Below are positions 11,051-20,226 of a stretch of 64,000 nucleotides of DNA, in pieces. Every line of letters starts with the position of its first letter. The stretch's first letter is position 1. The notes under the pieces were generated by a model. It saw only the letters and a program-made list of their open reading frames with translations. It searched no databases and was not told the origin of the DNA. The stretch covers positions 2,976,001 to 3,040,000 of the forward strand of contig JALGAS010000007.1 of assembly GCA_023078685.1 (NCBI GenBank), read 5' to 3'. Made by a program: the position numbers and the translations under genes. This stretch comes from Neopestalotiopsis rosae. Lineage: Eukaryota > Ascomycota > Sordariomycetes > Amphisphaeriales > Sporocadaceae.

Positions 11051-11662
11051 CTAGGACGGACATCCATAACGCCTGTTCATTTCCATAAGATGGGTAGCTA
11101 ATTCTTTCCCGTCAGGATTATTTAGATAAAGGGGATGCTTGAGACTGGGCATCCAGGGTAAATCGTCGTGGGTAGTGGCAAATGGATAGGGGGCTTCGGG
11201 CATATGTTCCAGCTCAGGCAAGAGGAATACGAAGCTGCCCCCTCTGATCATCGCATGAATTTCTGTTTGTTGGTCAATATACTTTAGCTTATTAAAGATG
11301 CAAGAGAGCCTGGGAACGGTGATGTAGGATCCTAAACACCTGAACTAGCATTCGGATTGTCTCAACTTACTGTGAATCCAGTAGAGGCGTGCCGTAACCT
11401 GTTTATCGCCAATGACAGCATAGATTCCATGCTCATCGTAGTCCCAGTGAAGGTATGTCGAGATGTCGTTTAGCGAGATCTGTCCCTCATCTGGTATGAG
11501 CTCCCACCTGTCTCCGAACCAGGTGTCAAATGTCAGCCAGTTCCTAGGCGTAAAGGCCCGGACAGAGAATTTTGGGTCGTTCCACCAGCTGAACCGGTAT
11601 TTGTCGATTCTCTCAATGCAATCAATCAATCTGCTACACTGGCCTAAGTCGTATGTATACAT
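11051..11662 (-). CDS. Paralogue D of the local family
   Basis: Two exons (11662-11371, 11262-11051) give 167 residues. The intron is 108 bp, GTAAGT donor, phase 1. The core reads NWLTFDTWFGDRWELIPDEG at 41-60, the next strand VTARLYWIH at 89-97, and exon 2 carries SFVFLLPELEHMP, matching the closing strand of the family. D is the most divergent of the short members: it lacks the LWN motif and has a longer Pro-rich C-terminus (KHPLYLNNPDGKEL). No membrane segment or secretion signal is visible. It is head-to-head with the HET-domain gene, with 746 bp between the starts. GTTATTCACA is at -192 and a TATA-like element at about -132. Function unknown. Confidence 0.65.
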
Positions 11663-12408
11663 TCCGTCGAATTTACGAGTGATCTGGCGATGTCGAGTCA
11701 GTGGAGAAGGATGATAGAGAGCTTGAGAGGTATGTATGGTGCTGGTCTCAAATGATTAAGAACAAACTTCGATCCTTCTCAAAACTTTGAGAAATTTATA
11801 TCTATCCCAGCGTCCTGATTCACATTAATGTTTTATCGTTGATCTCAGTGGGCTGTGAATAACGTACACACGTCGGCGCTGACAAGCAAGGTTGCCTCTT
11901 CAAGGCAAAGCGAAAGATGAATCAAGACAATCACTTCATGCGTGATTGAAGAATTGTATCGCAACCTGCAACAGAAACAGCAAATTACTGCGTGACGTCA
12001 TATTCAATGATGATCAAGGAGATGTCTGCGGATGAGTGAATGGTGGTACAGCAGTAATGTGCTCTCCTCTTGCATCAAGTATCACTCGGGGCCCTGGTGC
12101 ATTCAAAATGCTGGAGGCTTAACAGATACATTGCGCGCGAGTAGAAAATCGACGCCCAACGAATATGTGCACTCAAATCATGGTGTCTCTTGTATAAGTC
12201 ATGGTTCATGCATAATACAAGCAATATTCCTGACTGCCGTTCAAGATGCCTGGGGCTGAGCCCAGTGTTGATTGGATGGAATCGCCTCAGCTGTACAGTA
12301 GCCACACTTCAAGTTCAGCTGGACATGACTTCGCTGTGAAGAACCCCGCATTTCTATAGACATGTTTCACTGCATTCGCCATTTTGATAAGTACACTCTT
12401 TCTACGCC
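11663..12408. promoter_or_regulatory. Divergent promoter region between paralogue D and the HET gene
   Basis: This is the only shared upstream region in the cluster. It carries a TATA-like ATTTATATCT at 11794-11803 and the 10-mer at 11854 on the D side. I saw no equivalent element on the HET side. Confidence 0.45.
11854..11863 (-). promoter_or_regulatory. Shared upstream motif GTTATTCACA (paralogue D)
   Basis: Exact copy, 192 bp before the start of D and about 56 bp upstream of its TATA-like element. Confidence 0.5.
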
Positions 12409-14256
12409 ATGCGACTATTGAATGCTTCAACACTGCGCTTGGAGGAGTTTTCATCATACATTCCACCTTATGCCATTCTATCGCATACATGGGGTCGCGA
12501 TGAGGTATCATTTCAGGACATACGCACCGCCAGTAGCAATGGAGCAAATGCCAAAACCGGCATGGACAAGATCAAGAAAGCCTGCGCCGAAGCCTTGAGA
12601 CGCTCTCTGCAATATGTCTGGGTAGATACGTGCTGCATTGACAAGAGCAGCAGTGCAGAACTCTCCGAGGCAATTAACTCCATGTTTCGTTGGTACAGAG
12701 AAGCCGAGTGTTGCTTCGCTTACTTGGCTGATGTGAATGGCCACGGTGACATCTCGCAAAGCCGATGGTTTGAGCGTGGATGGACGCTGCAAGAGCTTTT
12801 GGCCCCGGCGCGGGTCATCTTCTTCACCCGTGACTGGAGGGTTCTCGGGACGAAGCATGACCTAGTTCAGACCATCAGCGATGCAACTGGTATTCGCTCA
12901 TCTTACCTCCTCAAGCCGGCTTCATACGTACGTGAGGCAAGTATCGCCGAACGTATGCACTGGGCCGCCCGCCGCATGACGACGCGAGTTGAGGATCTTG
13001 CTTACTGTCTGATGGGCATATTTGATGTCAACATGCCTCTACTTTATGGCGAAGGGGGACGAGCTTTCACCCGACTGCAAATTGCTATCATGGCCAACTC
13101 GGAAGACCAGTCCATATTCGCCTGGGAAGATAATCAGCTACATACTCGGTTGCCCATTAGTAGAGCCAGGCTGCTTGCCGCTTCCCCCGCCGAATTCTCA
13201 TGGTGCGGCGGCAAAATTGAGCCATTCTACGGCAGACTCTCCTTTCTGCCCTACACCTTGACGAATACTGGTCTCCATATTCAAATTCCCCTGTACACCC
13301 GTGGGAATACTGCCTGGGCAGTCCTCCGCTGCCGGCCTCTCAACAACCATTCACACGCCTACGCCATTGCCCTCCGGCGTCTTCCTGACGGCACTTATGA
13401 GCGTGTCTTGCCCAACACACTGCTTGTTGACTACCGTCTCTGGCGGCGGTATAAAGTCAAGTCAATACATATTCGGCTCGATCCCTTGGTGCGGAAAAGC
13501 ATCAGGCAGCCGCGTTGGTCTTTTGTGTTTCGGCATCTTCCAGATGGATTTGAAATCAGTGAAGTGTACCCAAAGGACACTTGGTTTGACGAGCGTCAAG
13601 TTTCAGCGGCAGGCACATATGATTATCCTGATCTTTGGAACAATGATACTCGCTTAGCTAAACTCAAAAGCGAAGATCAAGGCTCATTTCTCGTCATCCT
13701 TCGGACGGTACGAAGTAGGATGGGCGATCGGCTTCCAGACATACTAATTACAACATTGCCGGAAGAACAAACCCTGGCTGAACTTGCAGGTGTTTGGAAA
13801 GAATTCCAACCGAAAAAGGCATTAATACTGCCAGAAGGACTCCGACTGACTGTGGAAGACTACCCCGAAATGGTGTTATGGCAAGATATCTTTGTGATCG
13901 ACATCCACCTAGAGGAAAACCAGCTGAGACACATTCGTTTATTCACCAAGGAGAACCTGATGAAACTTCTCCCAAATTGCTTCACATTTGTCGCATTCGG
14001 TAACCTGAGTGGTCGCCCCAGCAGGCAGGCCCGTATCTGGTTATACCGTCGAAATGAGGTCGCACAGATAGTTACCGACATATCGGAGGTATTTCCGAAC
14101 CTCGCCCTGATTATAGCTTTAATACTCCCCCTGGCGCTTCCGCTTCCGCTCTGGGCCATCGTTTTATTGGTATCATTGTTCTTATGCCAGGTTTCGTGGC
14201 CACTGTTGGAATGGTCGAGAAGTCGACACGAGCTGCGAGCGCTTCCTAAGATCTAG
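12409..14256 (+). CDS. HET-domain protein with C-terminal membrane segment
   Basis: Intronless, 615 residues. The HET domain is complete: PPYAILSHTWG at 19-29, YVWVDTCCIDK at 69-79, ELSEAINSMFRWY at 84-96, then WFERGWTLQELLAP at 120-133. It is followed by the usual HET-associated block AERMHWAARRMTTR and DLAYCLMGIFDVNMPLLYGEG. No NACHT, WD40 or ankyrin region follows. The middle is of unassigned type, and the end has a strongly hydrophobic stretch at about 560-594, enough for one or two membrane spans, before a basic tail. HET domains trigger cell death in fungal heterokaryon incompatibility, and HET/TIR-like relatives act through nucleotide metabolism; whether this one does is unknown. It is the only plus-strand gene inside the A-E cluster, head-to-head with D and tail-to-tail with E. 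Confidence 0.9.
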   Translation: MRLLNASTLRLEEFSSYIPPYAILSHTWGRDEVSFQDIRTASSNGANAKTGMDKIKKACAEALRRSLQYVWVDTCCIDKSSSAELSEAINSMFRWYREAECCFAYLADVNGHGDISQSRWFERGWTLQELLAPARVIFFTRDWRVLGTKHDLVQTISDATGIRSSYLLKPASYVREASIAERMHWAARRMTTRVEDLAYCLMGIFDVNMPLLYGEGGRAFTRLQIAIMANSEDQSIFAWEDNQLHTRLPISRARLLAASPAEFSWCGGKIEPFYGRLSFLPYTLTNTGLHIQIPLYTRGNTAWAVLRCRPLNNHSHAYAIALRRLPDGTYERVLPNTLLVDYRLWRRYKVKSIHIRLDPLVRKSIRQPRWSFVFRHLPDGFEISEVYPKDTWFDERQVSAAGTYDYPDLWNNDTRLAKLKSEDQGSFLVILRTVRSRMGDRLPDILITTLPEEQTLAELAGVWKEFQPKKALILPEGLRLTVEDYPEMVLWQDIFVIDIHLEENQLRHIRLFTKENLMKLLPNCFTFVAFGNLSGRPSRQARIWLYRRNEVAQIVTDISEVFPNLALIIALILPLALPLPLWAIVLLVSLFLCQVSWPLLEWSRSRHELRALPKI

Positions 14257-14769
14257 CCAGACTAGAGTTGAGCTTGAGCATCCCCATCGGATGGATAGAT
14301 TGTTCGTCGTCTGCAACGCGTGCTATTCTGTTAGAGGGCACATCAGTCGCCATGAGCTTACAAGAAATAGTCACAAAACATAAACATATCTAGACTCACT
14401 CCTTCTCCATATCATCCGGAGGAATGTGAACAGGTGTTTGGCAAGGCATTTTAAACAGAACGAGCAAAATCAATTTGGCGGCATTTTCAAGATATTTCAG
14501 TCACTGTGGTTGTATTGGAGCCAAAGCTTGTGATATTTAGTGGTAGCGCAGCAAGGCAATTTGGTGTGCATGGAGCTGCTGGAGGTGTTTTATGGGAAGA
14601 CAAGACATCGACCGAACAATAACAGAGTCTCTGTGCAGCAGGAAAACATTCATATGAATCATGATATTCATTGGTATTTTATCGGCAAACTATTCCAGAG
14701 CATATGGACCTCGGAGAGTTTCGCAGTGGGTTGCCCCAATGAAACAAGTCGATAGATTCACGTATGATA
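14257..14769. other. Intergenic between convergent HET gene and paralogue E
   Basis: Both genes end into this gap. It should hold two terminator regions. Nothing else was seen. Confidence 0.5.
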
Positions 14770-15313
14770 TCAATCAGAGTATCGTGGAATATTGATCCTC
14801 AAGCATACCACAGGGTCCTCTATGTCTGTCAGATACATATCCATTGTCTCCCTCGCTTCTGCATCTGCTCGTGGTCAAATAAGATTAGTGTGACTTAGCA
14901 AGTCAAGAAATGACTATTCCTAACTTACAGGTCCTTTGGTTGAAGGTGAAATAACCAATGCAGGTAAGCACCGAATCATCCGGGAGAAAGTGAATAGGCT
15001 GACGTGTAATGCATTGTACGGGGAACCGACGGTGGCCCAACTCCTTGAGCTCCCACCAGGTGTTGTCCGCTTGAATGTAGAAAAATATTGAGTCGACATC
15101 TTCGTCTTCTCGATACAAGATCTCTGGGTCCATGTGCCACGTAGGCTTGTGTCTAAGGATGTCGTCTTGGGCATTACTCCAGAGTTGATGGGCACTGATT
15201 GCTTGCTGGCTGGCGGCATATGATTCCTGGACAGTATAGTCGTCCAATTGATAATGTTGCTCTCGAGAAGCAAGATATCTCGTGTAGTCCCTCAGTTGTT
15301 GAGGTTGAGCCAT
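14770..15313 (-). CDS. Paralogue E of the local family
   Basis: Two exons (15313-14929, 14864-14770) give 159 residues. The intron is 64 bp, GTAAGT donor, phase 1; an acceptor three bases earlier would add one residue. A Gln/Tyr-rich N-terminus leads to HQLWSNAQDD at 42-51 (LWN in A and B), the core DSIFFYIQADNTWWELKEL at 74-92, a strand VLTCIGYFTF, and in exon 2 DPVVCLRINIP, matching the closing strand of the other members. No signal peptide or membrane span is visible. It converges on the HET gene. CGTGAATAAC (9 of 10 bases of the family motif) is at -181 and a TATA-like run at about -126. Function unknown; its exon 2 is less certain than exon 1. Confidence 0.66.
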
Positions 15314-16017
15314 GTTGTCTTTAGGTAGAATGTATTGTCTAGATTGATACCAGAACCCACGAGCATTAACCTGATAAACTAATGTATCGCGATGTTCTGA
15401 GGAATTCTAAGAGGACTGTAACTCTATTTGAGAAAACAATATATCTATATCTGTCCACCGATCCCCCCGCTGCTTTGGTGTTTACCATAATTTCGTGAAT
15501 AACGGAAATATACTGTTGCTGATTTGTGACTCGAGGAATACTCGATTACCAACGGGACCCAGACTCTATTCAGTGATGGAGTATTGGTTTTCGGCCAGCT
15601 CTGTGCTTGTGTTCGGATGTCTCTGCGGTTACGGCTCACCTACGAGAACGCCACAATTTAATTCACCCGCTGGGACTCCTGTCTGCGAATGAACATTATA
15701 AGTCACAGCCCTTCTGATTTTGGCCATTACAACTCGAATCAATACGAGAATAATTCACAAACCACATCGAGACAAGTTCGAGTAGACAAAGCCAGTATTT
15801 GTCATACGATGGATACCAATGCTTCTTCATTAATCTTTATACATAAAGCGGAGCTTGACACTGGGCATTGAACGTGAAAGATGCCGTCTCTTCGTGTCGT
15901 GATACCGCCCGAGGGAAACCCTGAATCGTACATGGAATATGGGCCTTTCACAAGAACGCCAGCAGCCATGGCGAGTATCAACCTGTTTCTAAACACATCC
16001 TGCTCTAATCAAGGCTG
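15314..16017. other. Intergenic, promoter of paralogue E
   Basis: It contains a TATA-like AT-rich run at 15439-15450 and the family motif at 15494. No gene was found between the motif and the DnaJ gene end. Confidence 0.5.
15494..15503 (-). promoter_or_regulatory. Shared upstream motif, 9/10 match (paralogue E)
   Basis: Reads GTTATTCACG on the coding strand, one base off the 10-mer, 181 bp before the start of E and about 50 bp upstream of a TATA-like run. Confidence 0.45.
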
Positions 16018-17191
16018 TCACCTCGCAATGCCCATGGTCTTCAGCCTTTCACAGCTCGGCGTCTCGTAGTCCCTGGCGATTTGCATCTTCTCGGGATCCT
16101 GGAAGAACCATCCCTGGGCCTGCTCATGGAGGTTCTGCTTAACCCTCATCTCGTTTTCGCACTTTACTCTAAACGTCCGAACAAAACTGCTGTCAGCCTC
16201 CTTATCAAGCTGCTTGAGTTTGTAATCGGTCCAACCGGCCACGTCGCGAGGGTTGACGTAGTAGTTGACATTCAGTTTCTGCGTGTTGCGGTGCAACGTC
16301 ATTGGTGGTGCCTCCCGATCAAATACAACACTGGGCATCGGTGCTTGACTCTCGCCGCCAGAAAAGAGGGATGTCAGCAGTGGGAAGAGGAACAAGAACA
16401 ATATGGGCAGCAGTGAGACCAATGTATCCCAGCCGCCCGTTTCTTGTTGAGGTTGTCCATTTGGTTGCGCTCTTGGCCTTCTTCGCGGAATGCCACCACC
16501 CATCTGATGTACCTGGAATCCCCTATTGCCGCCGAGGTTGAAGACGAATTGCGGACCTGTATCAAAAGCTTGTTTAGCACATCTGCATCAGCATCATATT
16601 GGCGGCAGAAATCGCAAATGACTTACCACCGAAACCTCCACCACCAAAGCCTCCGCCACCAAACGGCCCTCCGCCGAATCCTCCACTGAAGAACCTTTGG
16701 AACATCTCCTCTGGGCTGATCTCCTCGTCCCACATGCCACCACCACCAAAGCCCGCGCCAGGACCGGCTCCAGCTCCGGCTGCCCTGCCACCAAAGCCAC
16801 CACCACCAGCAAAGGGGTTCTGTGCTCTCGCGCTCTCAAATCTGCTGTCCGGATCCGTGCCGAAGCGGTCGTACTTTTCCCTCTTCTCCTTGTCGCCGAG
16901 GATGCCGAAAGCCCTGCTGACCATCTTGAAAGCCTCGTCGGCGTTCTCGTGTCCGTTCTTGTCGGGGTGGGTCAGCAGAGACTGCTTGCGGTAGGCCTTT
17001 TTCACCTCGGCGTCGGTGCACGACTTTTGAATGTCGAGGATCTCGTAAAAGGCCGTCGCGCCGCACCGGCGGATGCGCAGGACCGCCGCCTTTTGCTCGG
17101 GCGTGCATCTGTTTCCCTGGTTTCCCTGATTGTGCTCTCGATTGCGCGCACCGCCGCCGGCGTCGGCGCCCGAGGCTGTGGCGCTGGGCAT
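16018..17191 (-). CDS. HLJ1: ER-membrane DnaJ (Hlj1/DNAJB12-type) co-chaperone
   Basis: Two exons (17191-16627, 16556-16018) encode 367 residues; intron 70 bp, GTAAGT donor, phase 1. The J domain starts with AFYEILDIQKSCTD and has the HPD triad in LLTHPDKNG, ending in KREKYDRFG. A Gly/Phe-rich linker follows (repeats of GGGFGG), then a membrane span LVSLLPILFLFLFPLLTSLF and a C-terminal DUF1977-type region (NVNYYVNPRDVAGW, RVKCENEMRVK, CERLKTMGIAR). This architecture is that of ER membrane J proteins, which bring Hsp70 to the cytosolic face of the ER to help degrade misfolded membrane proteins. The splice junction joins GGFG to GPQFVFNLGG smoothly. Confidence 0.92.
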
Positions 17192-18215
17192 GATGGGCGA
17201 AGAAAATCTGCGCTTTTGCTATTGTCTTTTGCTCCTGGTAAAAGCTCTTGTTGTTGACTGCAAACTGCGTGGGAAACTCTCGTGTGTTTATGAATCGGGC
17301 GGGTGCGAGACCAGGCTCGATTAGCGGAAAGGCTGTATGTAGGCTCGGCAACAATGAAAGACACAAGATCGGCAATCAGATAAAAAAGCAACTTCAATTC
17401 AGCTCTGCACCAACCACAAGCGATAGCGACGACAACGTCTCTAGCAGCGATACGATTAGAGAGATGATTTGGGCCACAGATGCGAGTTGCAACGTGGAAG
17501 ATTGAGGAAGATCTAGATTAGGGTAAACCTGGCGATAGTCGAGACGGGCGACGGCGAAGGTTCCAGGGCGACTAGGATCTTGGATGTTGATGGCAGATGG
17601 TGGTTCACCTGTCTGTTCTGTCCTTCTGCAAAGTGGCTTCAGCATGGGGGAAAGTGGGCAGCTAGGACTGTTTGGACCTGTAGCAATGTGGCTTGTGGCT
17701 GATAACGCCTATAGAGAGGACCCCACCAAGAGCTTCACTGAGGGTGCAGGGGATTAGCTTGGCAATTGCGCTGTAGTACTGGGCGTGCAGCTGAATTCCG
17801 TAATATGTACTCTCGTCGATACTTGCGCAAAGATGAACGCATGATTACTTCAGGGGCCTTCTTTGGCTCACGCGCTGGGCTCCTGGCTGAGGGTCGATGC
17901 CATCATTTTTTTGTCTTCATCGTGACGAGCTAACATGAACCTAAATGATGCCTTCTAGAAGTTTTAGACCCGTAGATGAGAAATCGCAGTAACGCGGCAC
18001 AAATCTGGTACGAAGCTCGCAAAGCTTGTCATTGTATCGGTTTCGTTAGTGTAAAGCGTGCAGCAGCACATCCTAGCAACAGAACGCGCCGGACCAACGA
18101 CGTCACTCCACTAATCTGTGTAGAGCTTCAATTTTGCGACTGCGAGATTCTCAACTCACTCATTCTCACGAGACCGACCTAGACAGCCATAAACCGCCGC
18201 AATCCAGAGTTCAAC
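17192..18215. other. Divergent intergenic region, DnaJ / Aim19-like
   Basis: The two flanking genes point away from each other, so this holds both promoters. No tRNA-like fold or convincing small gene was seen. Confidence 0.5.
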
Positions 18216-18700
18216 ATGTCGACAACACCAGAACCCCCCAAAGAAGCACAGTTTGCCCTTTCGGGCTGGGGCAGTAAGTCGAACCTACCCACAGCACAAG
18301 CCGCTTCACGCAAGCACAGTACATTAAGCTAACCATCGATCGCGATTTGACAGCCAACTCCATGCCGCCCGCCGGCCTCGCGACCCTGATCACGGCGCTG
18401 CACTTTCGACCCTTTCAGCTGCGACCCATGGTCTTTGTGCCCATCCTACTTTTCTCGAGCTACATCAACTTGCAGGGCTTCAAGAAGGACGCCGCCGGCA
18501 TCTCGGCCGCGGCAAGCGGCACCTACGCCCTGCTCGCGCTGCGGAGGCGGTCCCGCGGCCTGCTCAGCGTCCGGGGCGTCGTCCGGGGCGCCGCCATCGG
18601 GCTGGGTGTCGTCAATGCCCTCGCGGGTGGCTGGGTCTACGCCACGGCCTCGCGGGAGAAGGAGCAGCTGGAGCGCAAGGAGAACCCGCGATGGCAATGA
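18216..18700 (+). CDS. AIM19: Aim19-like small mitochondrial membrane protein
   Basis: Two exons (18216-18273, 18354-18700) encode 134 residues; GTAAGT donor, CAG acceptor, phase 1, joining ALSGWG to TNSMPPAGLATL. The protein has hydrophobic helices: LITALHFRPFQLRPMVFVPILLF, split by the basic FRPF motif, then AAASGTYALLAL and AAIGLGVVNALAGGW, with a basic loop RRRSRGLL between. This resembles the fungal Aim19 family (altered inheritance of mitochondria), whose molecular function is not known. It is basic, lacks a classical secretion signal and fits an inner-membrane protein. The family call is from memory of its sequence pattern; a generic small membrane protein is the fallback. Confidence 0.6.
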
Positions 18701-19344
18701 GAAGATGGATGGGGCTGAGTGTCTGGCAGGGCGGAAATCTCGCCGGCTACTGCTAGTTGTGTAATTATATCGTGGTGCCAAGCGTGGAGGAAAAATGCAT
18801 TGGGAGGCGTTGTTCTGTTCCTAAAACTTTTGATGCAAACTTGATGGTGCTTTCAATTGCTGTAGCTCCGTGCGTAACGTGAGAATTGTGACTGTCACAT
18901 TGAGGAAACACTTCGCATCAAAATAGAACGATATCTAGACATATTCAGTCTTATTAATCTTGTCTTGATGCTATCGAAAATGGCTTCTGTGGCTTCTATT
19001 CCGACCAAGCCTCGATACCCTGGGCCTTGTATGCAGAAAAGAGCATCCTACGAGATGCTCACAAGTACACGTCTCGATGATTCCTGTAACGCCGGGAGAC
19101 ATTTCAGCACTTGAATGGTCTCCGTAACCTGACCAATACGCCGGAGGGAGTACAAAATGAAAAGATCTGCCATGTTCTTCCCTCGAGACCCTGAAAATCA
19201 AATAAACAAAAAAAAAAAAAAAAGTTCGGCTGCTGGCTTTAAAGCGTAATCGATGCCATATCTTTCATGTCAGACGTTCTAGTCGCTGCATTTGACAATG
19301 TTGTATGAATGTCTGCAGGCGCTGTTGAACAAATGATGGTTGAA
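18701..19344. other. Intergenic between convergent genes
   Basis: It contains a run of about 18 A at 19206-19223. No gene was seen. Confidence 0.5.
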
Positions 19345-20226
19345 TCAAATCTCGCTGACTCTAGGGCGGACGGGTGGCTCAAAAATTGGAAGAGAAACCA
19401 CTCCATAGGCGGTTAAGATCCAAAGAATGATGCATGCGACAACAACGACGTAGAGAAGGACAAAGTGGTTAATGGAAAGTGTCGATTCAACAGAATCCTG
19501 TCCGTGTACCACAATGTGTCGGAGATTGACCAGCTGGAACTCGCGCAAGTACTGGACATCGGTAGGTCGAACCTTGGGCTCGGCGAATGAGGTGTATTCG
19601 TCGAGAATTGCCTGCGTGTCCCAACCATGGAATCGGCGAAGCACGCCGACAACGCAGCCAGTGCGGTGCTTGCCCTGATTGCAGTGGACAAGCATGGGGT
19701 GGTTCTGCTTGTCGCTGATGAGGCTGATGATGGAGCTCATCATGGGGAGGGGAATGTCGGCCTTCTTTGTGCCGGCCATGCCAAAGACGATATGCTTGAT
19801 TCCACTCTCGTCGAGGAATGCACGGTAGCCTTCAGGGATCTCCTTCTCGACCAGGGTGACAACGGTCTTGAGATTCAGAGTCTTCAGGTACCCCAGATCA
19901 TGTGCCTGAGGATAACTGCTGCGGTACACGCCGGGCACGACAGAAGCAAAGTTCTGGGGCGGCAGATGCTGTGTAGCATCCATGATTGATGGATGTCCTT
20001 GGACAGGTGCGACTTGAAGGACTGTTAGCAACGGGTCCACAAATTGACAAAGATGCCGTGTGCACTTACCCGACTGCATTGTGACTTGGCGTTCTTGGGT
20101 GACCAGTTGATCAGATGTGTCACTGTCGTTGCTTGACTTTGATGTGAACGAGGTTGTAGAAAGACCAGCTTCGAGCTGTAGCATGCTGTACGCAGCCGGA
20201 GCCGCGTCGCGCTTTGGCATAGACAT
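19345..20226 (-). CDS. SIW14: Siw14/PFA-DSP-type phosphatase with C-terminal membrane anchor
   Basis: 277 residues in two exons (20226-20070, 20021-19345). The first ATG of the frame, at 20226, is taken as the start; the frame stays open upstream without ATG. The intron is 48 nt (GTAAGT donor, GCTAACAG acceptor), a multiple of three without a stop, so retention would only insert 16 residues. The phosphatase domain begins NFASVVPGVYRSSYPQ and has the catalytic loop HCNQGKHRTG (Cys-x5-Arg), which is the Siw14/Oca plant-and-fungal atypical dual-specificity type. Siw14 of yeast hydrolyses the 5-phosphate of inositol pyrophosphates. The C-terminus adds a single hydrophobic span, LLYVVVVACIILWILTAYG, so the enzyme is probably tail-anchored with its active site in the cytosol. 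Confidence 0.85.
   Translation of the reverse strand: MSMPKRDAAPAAYSMLQLEAGLSTTSFTSKSSNDSDTSDQLVTQERQVTMQSGKCTRHLCQFVDPLLTVLQVAPVQGHPSIMDATQHLPPQNFASVVPGVYRSSYPQAHDLGYLKTLNLKTVVTLVEKEIPEGYRAFLDESGIKHIVFGMAGTKKADIPLPMMSSIISLISDKQNHPMLVHCNQGKHRTGCVVGVLRRFHGWDTQAILDEYTSFAEPKVRPTDVQYLREFQLVNLRHIVVHGQDSVESTLSINHFVLLYVVVVACIILWILTAYGVVSLPIFEPPVRPRVSEI

Noticed and set aside
7064..15503. The motif GTTATTCACA contains TTATTCACA, a match to the bacterial DnaA-box consensus TTATNCACA
   Set aside because: The window is clearly eukaryotic (many spliced genes). The match is a coincidence of a short degenerate consensus; the promoter-like placement is the better explanation.
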